Shown here: positions 46,171 through 58,674 of the stretch, in pieces
How the letters are laid out: each line of letters opens with the position of its first letter
How positions within the stretch are numbered: the first letter of the stretch is position 1
Assembly (NCBI GenBank): GCA_043228905.1
Contig: JBHGNT010000016.1
Location: forward strand, 8,866,001 to 8,930,000
Direction of reading: 5' to 3'
DNA length: 64,000 bases
Origin: Azolla caroliniana
Lineage: Eukaryota > Polypodiophyta
The notes under the pieces: model-generated
The model's database searches: none
What the model was told of the DNA's origin: nothing
Seen by the model: the letters and a program-made list of their open reading frames with translations, nothing else
Translations under genes and position numbers: made by a program

Positions 46171-46449
46171 TTTATTTATTTTTAACTGAAAAATCAAGTT
46201 TAAAACATTTGTTTATTTATCTGCTTTTTTCTTCAATTATTTATTTTTTTCTTTGCTGGTTTTTATGTGATTCGTTTATTTATTTACTAAAATACCTCAA
46301 TTTCCTGACCACAATATTTGAGGTTGGTTCTACACTTTGGCAGTAAGAGAGTCTTGTCAGCTTGTCACTGAGACATATAGATAGACAGGCAGACAAACAA
46401 ATATGTATGTATACGAATGGATGGACGGACGGAGACTGAATCAGGGAGA

Positions 46450-46992
46450 CGTAGTTGGCATTCTAATTTGCCATCTCTAGCGAAAGGGTCTTCATTCGGA
46501 AAGTATTGATTGGGGATGTTTGTCTTTAGGGTTAACTCTAATTAGATGTAGACTAGCATACATGCTCTTTTGCACTTTGCTCAAATTGGAAGATAGTATT
46601 CATTGTTTCATATTGTGTCTGATTGCTCATCGGATTTGGAGTTACATGCCTCATATTTGCCGAGTTTTGTCATGCCGTTATTTGACACCGAGACAATGGG
46701 TGTTCCCACAATTCACATAGGTTGATCCCAAATTAAAGATGGAAACCATTTCCAAACTCTGTGATATTGGGGATTGCTTCATAATTGGGATATGCACAAT
46801 GCTTTTGCATTTGATGGTAGGCATGGAGTTAGGGTATACTCTAGAAGTTGGGTATATCTCTAGAAGTTGAAGGGAGTATTAATGTGCAATTTTGTTTATC
46901 GGAACAAATCAAAATTATCTCCTCGGTGGGGTAATTCAACATGTCAAACTATTCGTGTCTTGGTGAGAGAGAGAGGGAGAGAGAGAGAGAGC
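46450..46992 (+). pseudogene. LINE fragment (GA-tailed family), zf-RVT region
   Basis: A frame near 46520-46720 reads LKLEDSIHCFILCLIAHRIWSYM and TPRQWVFPQFT, parallel to 51500-51680 and 54770-54900 (DSTHRFIKCHIACTIWKY; PQQWVFSQ). A further piece with the INAFAF-like helix is read at 46790-46880 after a shift. A GA run (46964-46992) follows. Dead copy. Confidence 0.75.
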
Positions 46993-47269
46993 CCAACAAG
47001 AGACACATCATATTGGATTGTAGACATCCACAATGAGATCAATTCGAAGACAACTAACTTAAAAAAAACACCATAAAGTCAACAACTTGTGGTTGCCCAA
47101 AGACATTATGTTTTCATTACTTGCCCAAGTATTCAAATAATCTAAGGCAATATAAAATAAGTAATGGCATTGCCTCGTGCATATTAGGAGATAGTCCAAA
47201 CAACCAAAAGGATTCCGTGAACAATGTGTTTGGAAACTCGAGCTTAAATATTGCATTAGCAACGGTTTA

Positions 47270-47850
47270 GTTTGAGATTGAACCAAGTTGGAAAAAAATG
47301 TAATTTCACAATTTATCTAGTTTGGTTTGGTTTTGTTCATGTTTAGAAATTTACAAACTGTTCAGTTTGGGTTCGATTTGACTTAGGGATTCAATAGTTT
47401 GATTTGGGCCTTTGTTGGCTTAACTAGTTGCAATTTAAGTCATTGCTGCTTATTTTGGGTTTACGACATTTCTGAATTCCGAATTAACTTTAGAAGTTAA
47501 GTGACTTATTGATATAATAAACTATGACATTTGAGATCCAATATTTTCTTCTTTCCCTAGTTTATAAGTGGTAGACTTTTTGGTTTGAAAACTCTTTGTT
47601 AAAGAATTGTGCAAAAGGTAACACAAATAATTTGTTCGCACCAAAATCTCACCATGAAACCCCGGCCTAAGGGTTTGTAAATCTCTTGAACCATGTGGCT
47701 TGAGCTTTGAAATCCCTCAATTGGTTTGGTTTGAATGATTCGGTTCAACGGTTTCATAGCTCGGTTCATGTTTGGTTTAAGTTTTAAAATTTTTAAATGG
47801 TTTGAGTTTGAGATTCTCAAACTAAACCAAACCATTGCCAATTGTTACAC
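47270..47850. repeat. GGTTTGGTTT-rich dispersed repeat
   Basis: Many irregular copies of 'ggtttggttt', 'cggttca' and their complements. The end phrase 'attctcaaactaaaccaaacc' plus 'attgccaattgtta' recurs almost word for word at about 30020-30055. A third block of similar text is at 59870-60060. Function unknown. Confidence 0.65.
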
Positions 47851-48352
47851 ACATATTAAATGTTCTAGTTTATGGGCAAGTCCATAACGATTGGATCATT
47901 GTTTTTGCCCATTTATATGATATCTCAAACAAAGACAATGACTACTTCTCCTTTTCTCAAGTGGGGATCTTATTGGAAGTATGTGAAATAAACATCACCA
48001 CAAGAACACACTTTGTTTAAGCAACTTCCTTGATTTTAGAAGTTTAAAATGTCTTTTCTTCAACCATCCCTCAAATTTAGTAATTTGCCAAATACCATTA
48101 TTGCGTGTGTCGTTTTGTTTTTGAAATTAATTAATTGTTGTATAGATATATTTGTTTTGTTTAACTATATACTTAGTAGTTTTCTATTATGAATATCATC
48201 ATCATCATCATTATAGTAAGTCCTATTCTCCTTTCTCATGCAAAGCAAATCACTCCCCAATTCCCTCACAAGTTTACTTATGCGAAGGAAAGGTCATCTT
48301 AATAAGCTATCAAAAGCCACTAATTAGTTGGTCGATTTAGTAACAACAAATG

Positions 48353-48571
48353 TCACACATACTTGACATCGTATATAGTGAATGGAAGGTCTATTAACAT
48401 GCCATTTGAGAGTTGGATGAAACCATTGGCCGTTTGGAGTTTTACTTGTGTATGAACCATCTTAGTGCTATCCCACTTTTGCCAACATTTGTCATTTATA
48501 ATACAAACTCTTGTTCCAGTATCAAGTACCGCTAGAGTGATGTCACCATTTACCTTATCGGGAGTGTGCAA
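48353..48571 (-). pseudogene. Retropepsin fragment of an LTR retrotransposon
   Basis: A 72-codon frame reads ITLAVLDTGTRVCIINDKCW, with the DTG active site, and later NGMLIDLPFTI, typical of a retroviral-type aspartic protease in a Gypsy pol. Both ends lack partners. The flanks (48000-48350 and 48572-49050) could contain more of the element but are too decayed to read. Confidence 0.65.
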
Positions 48572-48599
48572 TTGGTATCATCAAATTCGTCTTTGTGAG

Positions 48600-51075
48600 C
48601 ACCACCAAGCTATCCAAGATTGACAAATTATTTGTGTCATGGACAATAGGGATCCCAACTCCTCTATTGATAATGATACTTTTAGTTTTAGAATTTGTTA
48701 TAGCAAAGTCACATTAACTTCTAGGGTTTTAGGTATTTGTTCACCATAAGGGGTAGAGTCCATTTTTGTTTAGGGTTTAGGGTTTATCTTCATAAGAATC
48801 ACTTGCACCCATAATAAGAGGTATAATCCTTCCTTATTTAGGTTAACTTCTTGTCGTCATTCTCATAACCATGAGAGAGAGCATGCCTCCTCTAACGATT
48901 CTTTAATATCAAAAACATTTGGATAGATTGGAGAGCGGCAGTTAATCTTGATAAGGCATGTCAATTTCGATGGAAGTATATTCGCTCCTAGTTACAACAC
49001 AAGTATGTTGGATCCTTCCTCATTCAAGAAAATAAGTACCGCATTCCACTAAAACTCCAATATCTCTTTAGAACAAAGGACCGAAACTTTGAAAATTTGC
49101 ACACAATTAGACTTCCCAAGATTTCCAACAAACTATAACATACTAAAATTGGTGAACCTTATGTGTGTCATCTTCCTCGCACAAAACATATTGAAAAAAT
49201 GTACAAACATGCAGCTTGCATGCATATCTTGTGTTTCTAACACATACACTTATGAATATACAAAAACTAGATCAGCGGGCTTTTGAGCTTAGTATACTCA
49301 AGAATAATGAACACATTTAAACTCTGATTATACTCAAAAGAAGGTTTACAAGAGTAGAAACAAGATGAGTTGCTCTATTAAGCTAATTTTGTGTGTTAAA
49401 ACCTAGATTATGCACTCCCAATGGGAGCCTAAAAAATACCCAATAACTGAGAATGATATACCACTCTCTAATGTTTTTGCTTATATAGTGCTTCACCAAA
49501 AGTTTGTGTGGAATTTAAGCTCAAAAGTTACTTCTAACAAGTGGTCGTATACTCTAGCAATTAACAATGTGGTGTTAGAGATTATTTCTAATGTAAGCAT
49601 AAATCAAGGAAATAGATGATAGATAGATAAGAGAAAGAAAGGTGCTGATCCACCCGAAGCGAAGGGATCGAGATGAACCCGAGCTTTGAACGGCATCCCA
49701 TACCACTGCCATGGCATTGAGTCGTACCTGGTACTGGCGCTCACTTGCCACAAGAGTTTGTTCACCGCAATATCATAGCCTCAAGGTACTCGAATAATGT
49801 GAGGATAACTAGGCCTCATATTCATAGCTAGACCTAAGGCCTCCAAGCAAGTTCACACATTGTCCTTATGGGTTGTATCTATCCCTAGGATCAAAAGTAA
49901 TCCTCCCTTCTTTACACTCTCGATTAACCCTCACACTTTTATCCTCGTGTGCAGAATACGACGATACAAACTACCATGGGATAAATTATGATCATGCTTG
50001 TAACATGTGGCATTTCACTTTAGGTTCTAACAAATTTTTGGGGCCAATATCTCCATGATTTGCATGTTGTGGTGGAATCCTAATGGTTTGGAATTCCATG
50101 TTGGTGGTTCCTCATGACCAATGGAGTTGATAGCCAAGTTGAAGTTAGGGATGGTTGTGGGATTTGTGAATGTGGATGCATGTGTTTGAGCTTTGGTTTT
50201 CACACACTTTCACATGTTGGTGTTCAACATTTATAAGTGTATCAACAAGCTGTCATGAAATCCCATGCACTCTATTACGATAGGTTAGACTTCAACTAGC
50301 ATCTTACCAAGGGCCTTTACGTTTAGGCTGTTGTTCTAAAGCGGAGGTATATCCCTTTATCTAAGGACTTGAGTTCAAGGATTGCATTGTCCTTAATATG
50401 CACAAGGTTCGAAACTCTTCTCCGACCAACTCCTCATACGGCCGAAGGGGAGTGGGATGTACTAGTTGATCTTTTGTCTTTCAACCCATGATTCTCGTTT
50501 ACATCAATATTTTTAAACCAACCACCAAGCATGTTTACATTAGTCCTTTTTATGGATGGGCTGTAGAGGGGGTGCACAATTTTGTATTTTTCGAAGGTTA
50601 TCGAGAGTTACCATGGAAACCAAATCATTCCATGGACCTATTAGCAAACATGTTTGCCTTAATGTGCATGTGAGAATTGAACACAATGGAACTCGTTTGA
50701 TTTGAGTGAATATGTATGTATGTGTGTGTATATATAAAGTAAAATGTAAAGGTTATGATTTGGGTGGTTCTTCCACACCTCCTTAGCCTATACATAGCCA
50801 TGGGAGCTTATGAAAGCTCACCACTACTTTGAGTGATCTATATATAGGGATGTACCACCGTCTACCTTTTCATACAAGAGAGACCGTGTGTCAATCACTC
50901 TCAAGCTACTTGTGCATATGCACTCTAATTTCTGTCTACGACCAAATCACTTACGCAAGGTTAAAATGAAACACTTAACTCACGTAAGACTTTACTACAA
51001 TATGAGAACTATTATGGGATAGAGAAGAGTGAGAAACCACAACCCTTAGCTTCCACTTAAGTCACGTGTAGCACA
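48600..51075. other. Spacer without a recognised gene
   Basis: Mixed AT-rich sequence. Frames up to 69 codons exist on both strands, with no domain I recognise. A more GC-rich patch (49640-49860) may be an LTR or decayed transposon. A short TA/TG repeat is at 50710-50740. Confidence 0.5.
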
Positions 51076-51139
51076 AATTACAAGTTTATGATAAAATGAT
51101 TACAAAGATTATGCGTATAATGAAGGAAATGATAGAAGT

Positions 51140-51194
51140 GATGGAGAGAGAGAGAGAGGGAAAGAGAGGGAGAGAGAGGGAGAGAGAGGGAGAA
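51140..51194. repeat. GA/GAGAGG microsatellite
   Basis: GA dinucleotides pass into AGAGGG hexamers ('agagagggaaagagagggag'). It lies upstream of the LINE fragment that starts about 51310. Confidence 0.9.
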
Positions 51195-51309
51195 ATTACA
51201 AGATATACCATTGTTGCAAGGATCTTTGCCATTGAAAACAAATGTTGCACCTTGGGTGGATTGGAAATTACAAGATGATACACGCTTGTTATAGGTCACT
51301 ACAAATATA

Positions 51310-52004
51310 TTGTATCATCATGCAATGATATCATTACCTTGGCTATCTCCTATAGCAACAAAGTTGTGGAATGTATGTAAGTCAAATGCAAGGTGGTGGA
51401 AAATATTACAATGTGGTTGGCATTCCCATCTACCATTTCGTGCAAAGGTATCCATATGGAGAGTCATGATTGGTGGGCTCCCATTAGGTTCGGCCTTAAA
51501 GAGACCAGGACTAAGGTTAGGCACTTGTTTCTTTTGCACCGTTCCATTGGAGGATAGTACACATAGGTTCATTAAATGCCATATAGCGTGTACCATTTGG
51601 AAGTACTTATCAGACATTTGGCAAGTTTTAACCTGTTGTTGTTTGATACCTCAACAATGGGTTTTTTCTCAATATGTTCAAAATGGTTCAAATGATGAGA
51701 TGGAAATATTGCTCCAATTTTTATGTTATCGGGGACTACAACGCAATTGGAATATGCGTAATGCTTTCATGTTTGATAATAGACATGGGGTGAAAGCCTA
51801 TATAAAGAAGCTGAAAGGTATTCTTCTGTGGAATTTTTGGATGTTAGAGCATGTGGGGATCATTTCCTCAAATGCATATTCAGGTTTTTAATGGCATTAC
51901 AGGACGTCCATCTCCCTACATAGGCATATGATAGGTAGAGGAGGCTAAGAAGTGAGTTATAACTAAGTGGATTTTACATACAATTAATATAATTGTGTGC
52001 TTTT

Positions 52005-52045
<41 letters not shown>
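51310..52045 (+). pseudogene. LINE fragment with long zf-RVT frame and GA tail
   Basis: A 193-codon open frame (51310-51891) carries LPFRAKVSIWRVMIGGLPLG, the zinc cluster CFFCTVPLEDSTHRFIKC, PQQWVFSQ and RNWNMRNAFMFDNRHGVKAY. It is the best-preserved C-terminus of this family in the window. The 3' flank reads 'attaatataattgtgtgc' then 'ttttacca' and ends in about 18 GA dinucleotides (52008-52044). It starts in the zf-RVT linker with no RT upstream, so it is 5'-truncated. Confidence 0.85.
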
Positions 52046-52047
<2 letters not shown>

Positions 52048-52053
52048 TTGAGT

Positions 52054-53875
52054 ATGAAAGAAAGCACGATATATTAACGTCTTCTAAGGCCAAAATTGGC
52101 CCATGAGACAATTGGTTTACAACAAAATGGGATATTTACCCATTCATTGAAAGTAAAAATAAAATAAAATAAAAATACAACTTAAGCTAAATAGTTCTAG
52201 TAAAATGACAAACCCAATGTAATGGATTTATACTAGGCCTAGTTTCATCTCCATCCAATTCTCTCGAAAAGAAGCAGGAGGTCAAAGGGTTTCGATGTGG
52301 ATGTGTTTGGTTGTTCTTTGCATTTCTGCTTCCTCTAGAGAGAGGCCGAGTGGCGTAAGTGTATCCACATTCATCGTCTCCCCTTGTTCCTGAAAAATTA
52401 CACTACTTACATGTTGATGAATATTAAAAGGGTTATCGTTAACACTTTGTAGCTTATTCTCCCTATGTTGTTTTAGCTCTAAGATATACCTACCTAGTCT
52501 CTTTATATCTAGGGTATCTAATAGTTTGGAGAGGGTGGGAGAGGGTCCTAATATGCCTTGGTATTCCGCCCTTATCTTGGCATAGGTTGGACACTTGCAT
52601 GTAAAGTGATACTCATCCTCTATCTCTATGTGACATAATCGACATAGCCTTTCCTCTCTAGGGACTCTATTAGCCCGACCATTCTCAATCTCAAGTTGGT
52701 GAGATGAGATGATATCCTAAGTTGTCCAATGGCCACCCTTAGTGCATTTGATTAGAATGTATCTAGATATCTTGGTCGTGTAATAAAACCAAACTTAGAG
52801 AAGTGCAAGCAGTGTTCCTTATAATAACAACATTTTAGATGGGAGTGGCTCTCGTGGGGTGATACATGTATATCGGGTGTAAAATTGCCATATTTCTTGG
52901 TGTATTACTTTATTACGGTCTTCATGAGATATTAAAGTTTGATTAGTCCCATGGTTGTACTTAAGGGGAGGTAGGTTATTAATGTCTATGCCATTTGCAA
53001 GTAACCAACTCACTACAGTGCTATACCAAGAGCTAGTGTCTCCATATGCATATAGGGATTGGGATGCCTCAAAGGATCGACGGGAGATCCTATCTTGTGG
53101 TTGGCTATGTATCCGATGAATAAAAACTACCACTTGGAAAAGTGCTTCTACTAACATCGGGGGCAAACTGAACTCTACTCTAATAATGTCATGTGGTACT
53201 ATCGATTTGCTTCAGAGTTGACGTGATAACATCATCACCAAAGGTCTCTCTAATTGCGTCCACATGAAAGATGGTAGACCTGGAGCCCATACTATTGATG
53301 CATAGAATCATGAGGGAAGGGGTCACTAATGAGTCGAAGAACCATCCCGTAGTCTGTGGCTCTTGAAAGTATGCTTGGTGGCATTGTCTCTCTAAAAGTG
53401 AGAGGGATGCATACCCTCTCGTTAGCCTATCTTTGGCTACCTGGGTCATCAAGAATTTACCTAAACGAGCACTAAAAGTGAGTCCCAAGTATATATATGA
53501 TCCGACTACCTCAACTGGTTTATGAGAGAGGAGTAGGTGACATTTACTCCTAACTCGTGACGATGTATGAAAGATACAGACTTTAGTTTTTGCGAGATTC
53601 ACTACCAATCATCGTTGTGTGCAAACGTCATCTAGGGCATTAAGATGCTTTTGTAGGTCATGTTCAAACTCCGAGAGCAAGATGATGTCATCTGTGTAGA
53701 GTAAGAGACTAATTTGTGTACCCCCAATAGCTACTCCATTGCCTCCCTTACGGGCAATAAAATCAGTGATCTCATCAATATAGATCCCAAAAAGAGTCGG
53801 TGATAAGGGGCAACCCTGTTTTACACCAATGGTACTGGTGAAGCAATCAGATGGGCCATATGGGATATTTGTTGT
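52054..53875 (-). pseudogene. LINE with RT palm, CTTT-tailed family
   Basis: Read on the minus strand from 53875: IGVKQGCPLSPTLFGIYI, the RT motif before the catalytic box, then LLLYTDDIILLS with the YxDD box (here YTDD). A stop follows near 53610, then a long frame (53608-53189), then 53166-52819, and a C-terminal Cys/His cluster (CRLCHIEIEDEYHFTCKC, about 52655-52600). The 3' end reads GAAAGAAAG on the plus strand (52054). This is the longest copy of the family; endonuclease and N-terminal RT are absent. It meets another LINE head-to-head at about 53875. Confidence 0.85.
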
Positions 53876-55242
53876 GGAAGAAGAGGGATAAGATGAGAAT
53901 CATTTGGGTTGTGTGGAATCATCTAGCAACCCCTAAACGCTTGGGGGGGAGCAAGAATATTGAACTTATCTATGCATATGATGGCTCATAGATTTTCATT
54001 ATTACAAGACATGTGTTCAAACTCACAACCATGGATATCTATTGTTCAATATTTCATTGCGAACAAGGGTTTAACACATGGGAGGACAACGATTAAGGCT
54101 TCATGGTGGCAATTACTGAATGGATGTATTTCACTTAGGATTCCGGGCTCTTCATGTGTTCAACACTTGGTTACCTCATGGCAAGAAGCATTGTTGTTAT
54201 GTGTATGGAAACCATAATCTAGTAGAGAGCATTGTAATTCTTTGCAAAAAGAGTTACTTGTGTCTTCTTGGCTATTTTTATGCTCTCAATTTAATCGTTT
54301 GTTTCGTTTGGGGGTCAAAGAGGTGGGAGATATAGTTGAGGCTCCATCTCAAAGAATTTTGGAGTTTGTTGAAGCGTGACAATTATTACGCATCACACCT
54401 AATTATGGGTTTATTTGGCAACAACTACAAAATATTGCATTGACGTGGGGTCCCTTACCTCTAAAAACATGAGACCAACCGTGGATTGATTGGTGTTTAT
54501 GGGTCAAACGCCGTTGTTACAAGTGACTACTAATCTTTTGTATCATTGCTCTGTTGAGTCTCTTAGATGGTTATCATCCAAGGCTGAAGAAGAATGGAAA
54601 ATACACAAATCTGATCATGGGTGGTGGCATATCTTACAACGTAGTTGACATTCTAAATTGCCACTTGTAGCAAAGGTCTTCATTTGGAGAGTTTTGATTG
54701 GAGGATTGCCTTTGGAATTAGCTCTAAAGCGTCGTGGACAAGCAATGGGCAATTGTTTTTTTTGCACTGTTCAAATGGAAGATAATACTCATCGATTTAT
54801 ACAATGTCTGATTGCTTGTCAGATTTGGAGTTACATTTCTCAAATTTGGTAAGTTTGATCACGGTGTTATTTGATACCTAGACAGTGGGTGTTTGCAGAA
54901 ATTACACAGGTTGACCCAAAATCAGAGATGGAGATCGTTTTTCTATTTCTAAGATGTTGGGGATTGCGTCATAATTGGAACATGCGCAACGCTTTTGTAT
55001 TCGATGGTAAACATGGAGTGAAAGCCTATATAAATCTACGAAAGTTAAAGGGAGTACTAATGTGACAATTTTCTTTACTAGAGCAAGTGAAAATTCTTTC
55101 CTCAGTGGAGTGTTTGTCTTGCCTATTGGCAATTCAACATGCTCCACTACCCATGTAGTAAGACTATACTCTATTCTCACACCCATTGTAAGTAGTGTTT
55201 TTTCTACACACATTTATTAATATACATAATTGTGTGTTTTCA

Positions 55243-55279
<37 letters not shown>
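53876..55279 (+). pseudogene. LINE of the GA-tailed family, from the RT end to the tail
   Basis: It starts with WNHLATPKRLGGSKNIELI, the typical KKLGGLG segment after the RT of plant LINEs, and continues through broken frames to the zf-RVT region (54658-54852: LPLVAKVFIWRVLIGGLPLE and CFFCTVQMEDNTHRFIQC), then PRQWVFAE and RHNWNMRNAFVFDGKHGVKA (54871-55065). The 3' flank 'attaatatacataattgtgtg' and 'ttttcaaca' leads into a GA run (55251-55279). It closely resembles 51310-52045. Confidence 0.85.
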
Positions 55280-55283
<4 letters not shown>

Positions 55284-55616
55284 AAGACGGAAGGGCTTTG
55301 AAGAAGAAGACGGAGCCTGAGAGAGAAGCTGCCACGTCAGGACTGCCACGTCATTGGGTGGGGAGCGCGCCAAGAAAAGAAGATGAGATGAGATTGCGGG
55401 AGCCGGCCGAGCAGCCAGCGGACGCCACGTCAGCTAGTGCCACGTGTGAGCAGGGAAATGCGAAAGCGAAAGGTGCAGCAGCAGAAACAGAGAGAAAGCA
55501 GAAGAGAAGAGAAGAGAAGAGAAGAGAAGAGAAGCGAAGCGAAGCGAAGCCAAGACAGTCAGTCTACACGTCTCCTGCTCCATCTCCATCTTCATCTCCA
55601 TCTCCATCGCTCGCCT
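55280..55616 (+). promoter_or_regulatory. Probable promoter and 5' leader of ABA4
   Basis: A GC-rich stretch for this window, with several CACGT-containing words ('gccacgtcag', 'gccacgtgtg' at about 55439-55448), which are ACGT-core/ABRE-like sites, then (GAAGA/GAAGC) repeats (55500-55552) and CTCCAT repeats. Transcription probably starts here. Long frames over this region are readings of the simple repeats. Confidence 0.45.
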
Positions 55617-58600
55617 ATGGCCATGCTGCGCCTCTTCTCTCCTCAGGTTTTCTGTTTTCTCTTCCTCCTCTTCCTCCTCCGTCTCTTTCTCCTTATATCT
55701 TGTCGCCAAGTTCTCTTAGTACCTTCAAATCCTCTGAACATTACAGCGCCTGTTTCTTGAAGTGAAAAATTGTCAACAGTGTAATTTATGTATGGGTGAG
55801 AGAGCGGATTGCTTACTGCTTTTTTTGACGTATACATGGTTTGCTTTTATGAAGGTTAATCTGATTTCGATTACTTACTGCTTTTTTTGACGCATACATG
55901 GTTTGCTTTTATGAAGGTTAATCTGATTTCATGAAATCACGCTTTCAAAAAGTAAAGAAAGAGGACCAAATAAATGAAGGAAATCGCACGTTATGTCTTA
56001 GAGAGACAAAACTTAACTGTTCTCTTTTTTCACAGAAATTGATTAAAAATAATGCAGCATGCTTGTTATGATGGAAATTTGTTTATGTTTATGGAACTTT
56101 GTTTAGCTAAGAAACACACCTAGGACTTGATTTCAGAAAGTGAGAATATGTTTTTTTGGTGTGATAACATTGAGTTGAACATGTATCCACAACTTTATCC
56201 AAGAAAACACCAAAAAGAAAAACGATTATTGCATGTTTTGATTTTTTTTTTTGCCTTTCCAAACGAAGCTTAATTTAAGGAAGAAATAAACTGGCACTTA
56301 AATTACAAAAACTGTGGAAAATTCAAGTTTGTTTTGGTGTAGAATTTATTTACAACTAAGGAAAGCATACATGAAACTAAACTTGATTTCAAGAAGTGAA
56401 GATGAAATCAATCTGGGTCTGATGTGGTACCTTGGTTATCCGACTGGTTTTCAAGAAATGGAAGGATTTTTTGCGTGTGTTTAGGAACAACTCAAGCTTG
56501 TCTTAATCTAGTATATGTTTCCTTCATCGGGCTTCATCTGACTAAGACAAAAGGCTTGGACTTGATTGCAAGGAATGAAAATAAAAGAAGCCAAATCTTT
56601 CTTTTTGAGGAACAGAGGAGGGCATTCATTCCTATAATGTGAAGATTAACTAATTTCAACTTACTGAAAAAGAATCTGTTTTCTATGCCAAATTTGAAAA
56701 TGAAATTCTAGTTGGAATAACTTTTGCAAGAATTGCATGAACTGAAAGAACCGTGGATTTTAACAAGGTGACGGAGCAGAGATATTCATGCATAAGACAA
56801 TGTCTGGCAAGCAAGGATCTGAATGAAAATTTATAAAACATTAGTTAATAAAGGTTTTGATCTCCAAAATTCTGTAGGCAGCTAGAAAATACTTTAAAGA
56901 GAGAAAGAATTGTGGCTGAGATCGCTCATGACCTGCTTGTTCGTATTTGGTAGGTTGGGGAGTCCACAAGGATTCAACCACAGATGTGTTGGATGTCAAT
57001 AACACATGAATATCCTTTATCGTCAGGTCACACCTACCTGGGAATATCCAAGTCATGGCGTGTCAACGGGTCGAAATCTGGTATTGGAGAAAGGTATAAT
57101 CTTGTCTTCAATCCCCAGAGAGGAATTCTGAAAAGATCAACGACATCAACCGTTTTTGCTTCATGTAAGTATGCAATTCTGTGTACAGTATTAATCATTC
57201 GAGATAAAAACCCTTAATCCTTTCTATGAGTCTTGCTCTTAGCAAATATGCAAATACTTCAAAGAAATTTTCTTTATTTCGACAAATGCCCCAAGGTTTC
57301 CTTCATTTCTCCAAATGCCATTGGTCATGGAAAGAGAAAACAAGGAGACGAATCAACCATATAGTTGTTCGAATAGCTCATGTATTTGCCAGAGAATGGA
57401 TTTGACTATTAGACAACCTAGAGAAGGCTTGCCAACTTTTAAACCATAGAGAATATTGATATGATTATATGCCATGAGATAATAGCTAGAAGATTATGAC
57501 TTAATAAATTGACATATATATAGGTCTTCTCAATTTTTATAAAGGTGAATAAATTGGTTTAGACTTGGGTTATTTTAACTCTTTTTTAAGGTTGTTTATT
57601 GTGCAGTACCATCAATAGCACCACCCCCAGTAGAATTGGCAAGCAATCTCTTTACATTTGGTACAGCATTTGTAGTGCCCTTTTATACAGTGATGATACT
57701 TGCCCCACAGGCTAAATGGGTGAGTGTTGTCTGTGTTCACATAAATTTTTGGGAAAGAGTTCTGAAATACTTTTTTATTTCCTTAAATGTCCCTGAGTTC
57801 TTCATTATTTCCCCAAGAGCTCTTTGTCAAACCTTGAAATATGAAGAATTTCTGTAAGTTTTTCTCCTTGATGGTAATTTTATTTAAGTTTTATATGATG
57901 ATGAGCAGACCAAGAAGATTGTAGAAAGTAGCTTACCATATGTTATTCTGGGGATTCTATATGCATATTTGCTTTCTCTTTCTTGGTCTCCAGAGACATT
58001 ACAACTGATGTTTGCGAGCAAATACTGGTTACCCGAGGTATGAAAACCGACAGAATAGAGTAATGATATAATGATTTGAGATCCTTTGTATGGTTAAATC
58101 TAAACCTACTAATTTTCACTTTCCTTCAGCTTCCTGGAATTGCAAAAATGTTCTCTAGCACAATGACTGTGGCATCTGCATGGATTCATTTATTGGCAGT
58201 AGATCTCTTTGCAGGGAGGTATATCCACTCCATTAATGCAAAAATAATTACCATATTAACCGTATGAAGAAAAGACAGACAAGAATAACAAAAACTGTAT
58301 TTTAACTACAGTTTTGATGCTCCGAAATGTTCAAATAATAATAATGATGATGATGATGATGATGAACAGGCAGATTTACCTCGATGGCCTTCAACATTCA
58401 TTGGAGACGCGGCACTCATTGGTGCTATGTCTTCTTTTCTGCCCAGTAGGGATATTATCTCACCATATTACCAAGGTAAATTCAATGTATAACTGGCATT
58501 AAGAACAAAAAGTTTAGCTGCTTGTGAACTATATTGTTTAAGTTTTTAATATATAATTGACATCAAGAAATAAAGGTTGACCTGGTTTCAAACCATGTTG

Positions 58601-58674
58601 TTTAGGCTCTGGTTCAAGTGAGGCGAAGAATCGGCAGTGATGAGACTGCTGAGGTTGCCCGTGTGTACTCTTGA
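55617..58674 (+). CDS. ABA4: ABA4, neoxanthin-synthesis membrane protein of the chloroplast
   Basis: Exons: 55617-55646 (tentative), 56954-57164, 57607-57719, 57909-58037, 58130-58218, 58370-58475 and 58606-58674, all GT/AG and phase-consistent, giving 248 aa. If translation starts instead at the ATG at 56984, the product is 228 aa. A Ser/Arg/Thr-rich N-terminus ([16 protein letters not shown]) fits a plastid transit peptide. The rest is the DUF4281 domain with about four hydrophobic helices: [39 protein letters not shown], the near-invariant [20 protein letters not shown], and [23 protein letters not shown]4 is required to turn violaxanthin into neoxanthin, a precursor of abscisic acid. The flanking gene order gives no operon-like context. 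Intron 1 contains a 62-bp tandem duplication. Confidence 0.93.
55807..55930. repeat. 62-bp tandem duplication in ABA4 intron 1
   Basis: 55807-55868 and 55869-55930 are identical except for two transitions ('gattgctt' / 'gattactt' and 'gacgtat' / 'gacgcat'). The near identity means a recent event. Confidence 0.95.

Noticed and set aside
46000-46200. Ser/His-rich and Leu-rich frames upstream of MAP4K
   Set aside because: They translate GAAGAA/CTTCTT leader sequence in several frames and have no conserved motif.
55232-55765. 177-codon plus-strand frame
   Set aside because: It reads through GA, GAAGA and CTCCAT simple repeats and gives low-complexity Arg/Glu and Ser/Pro runs.
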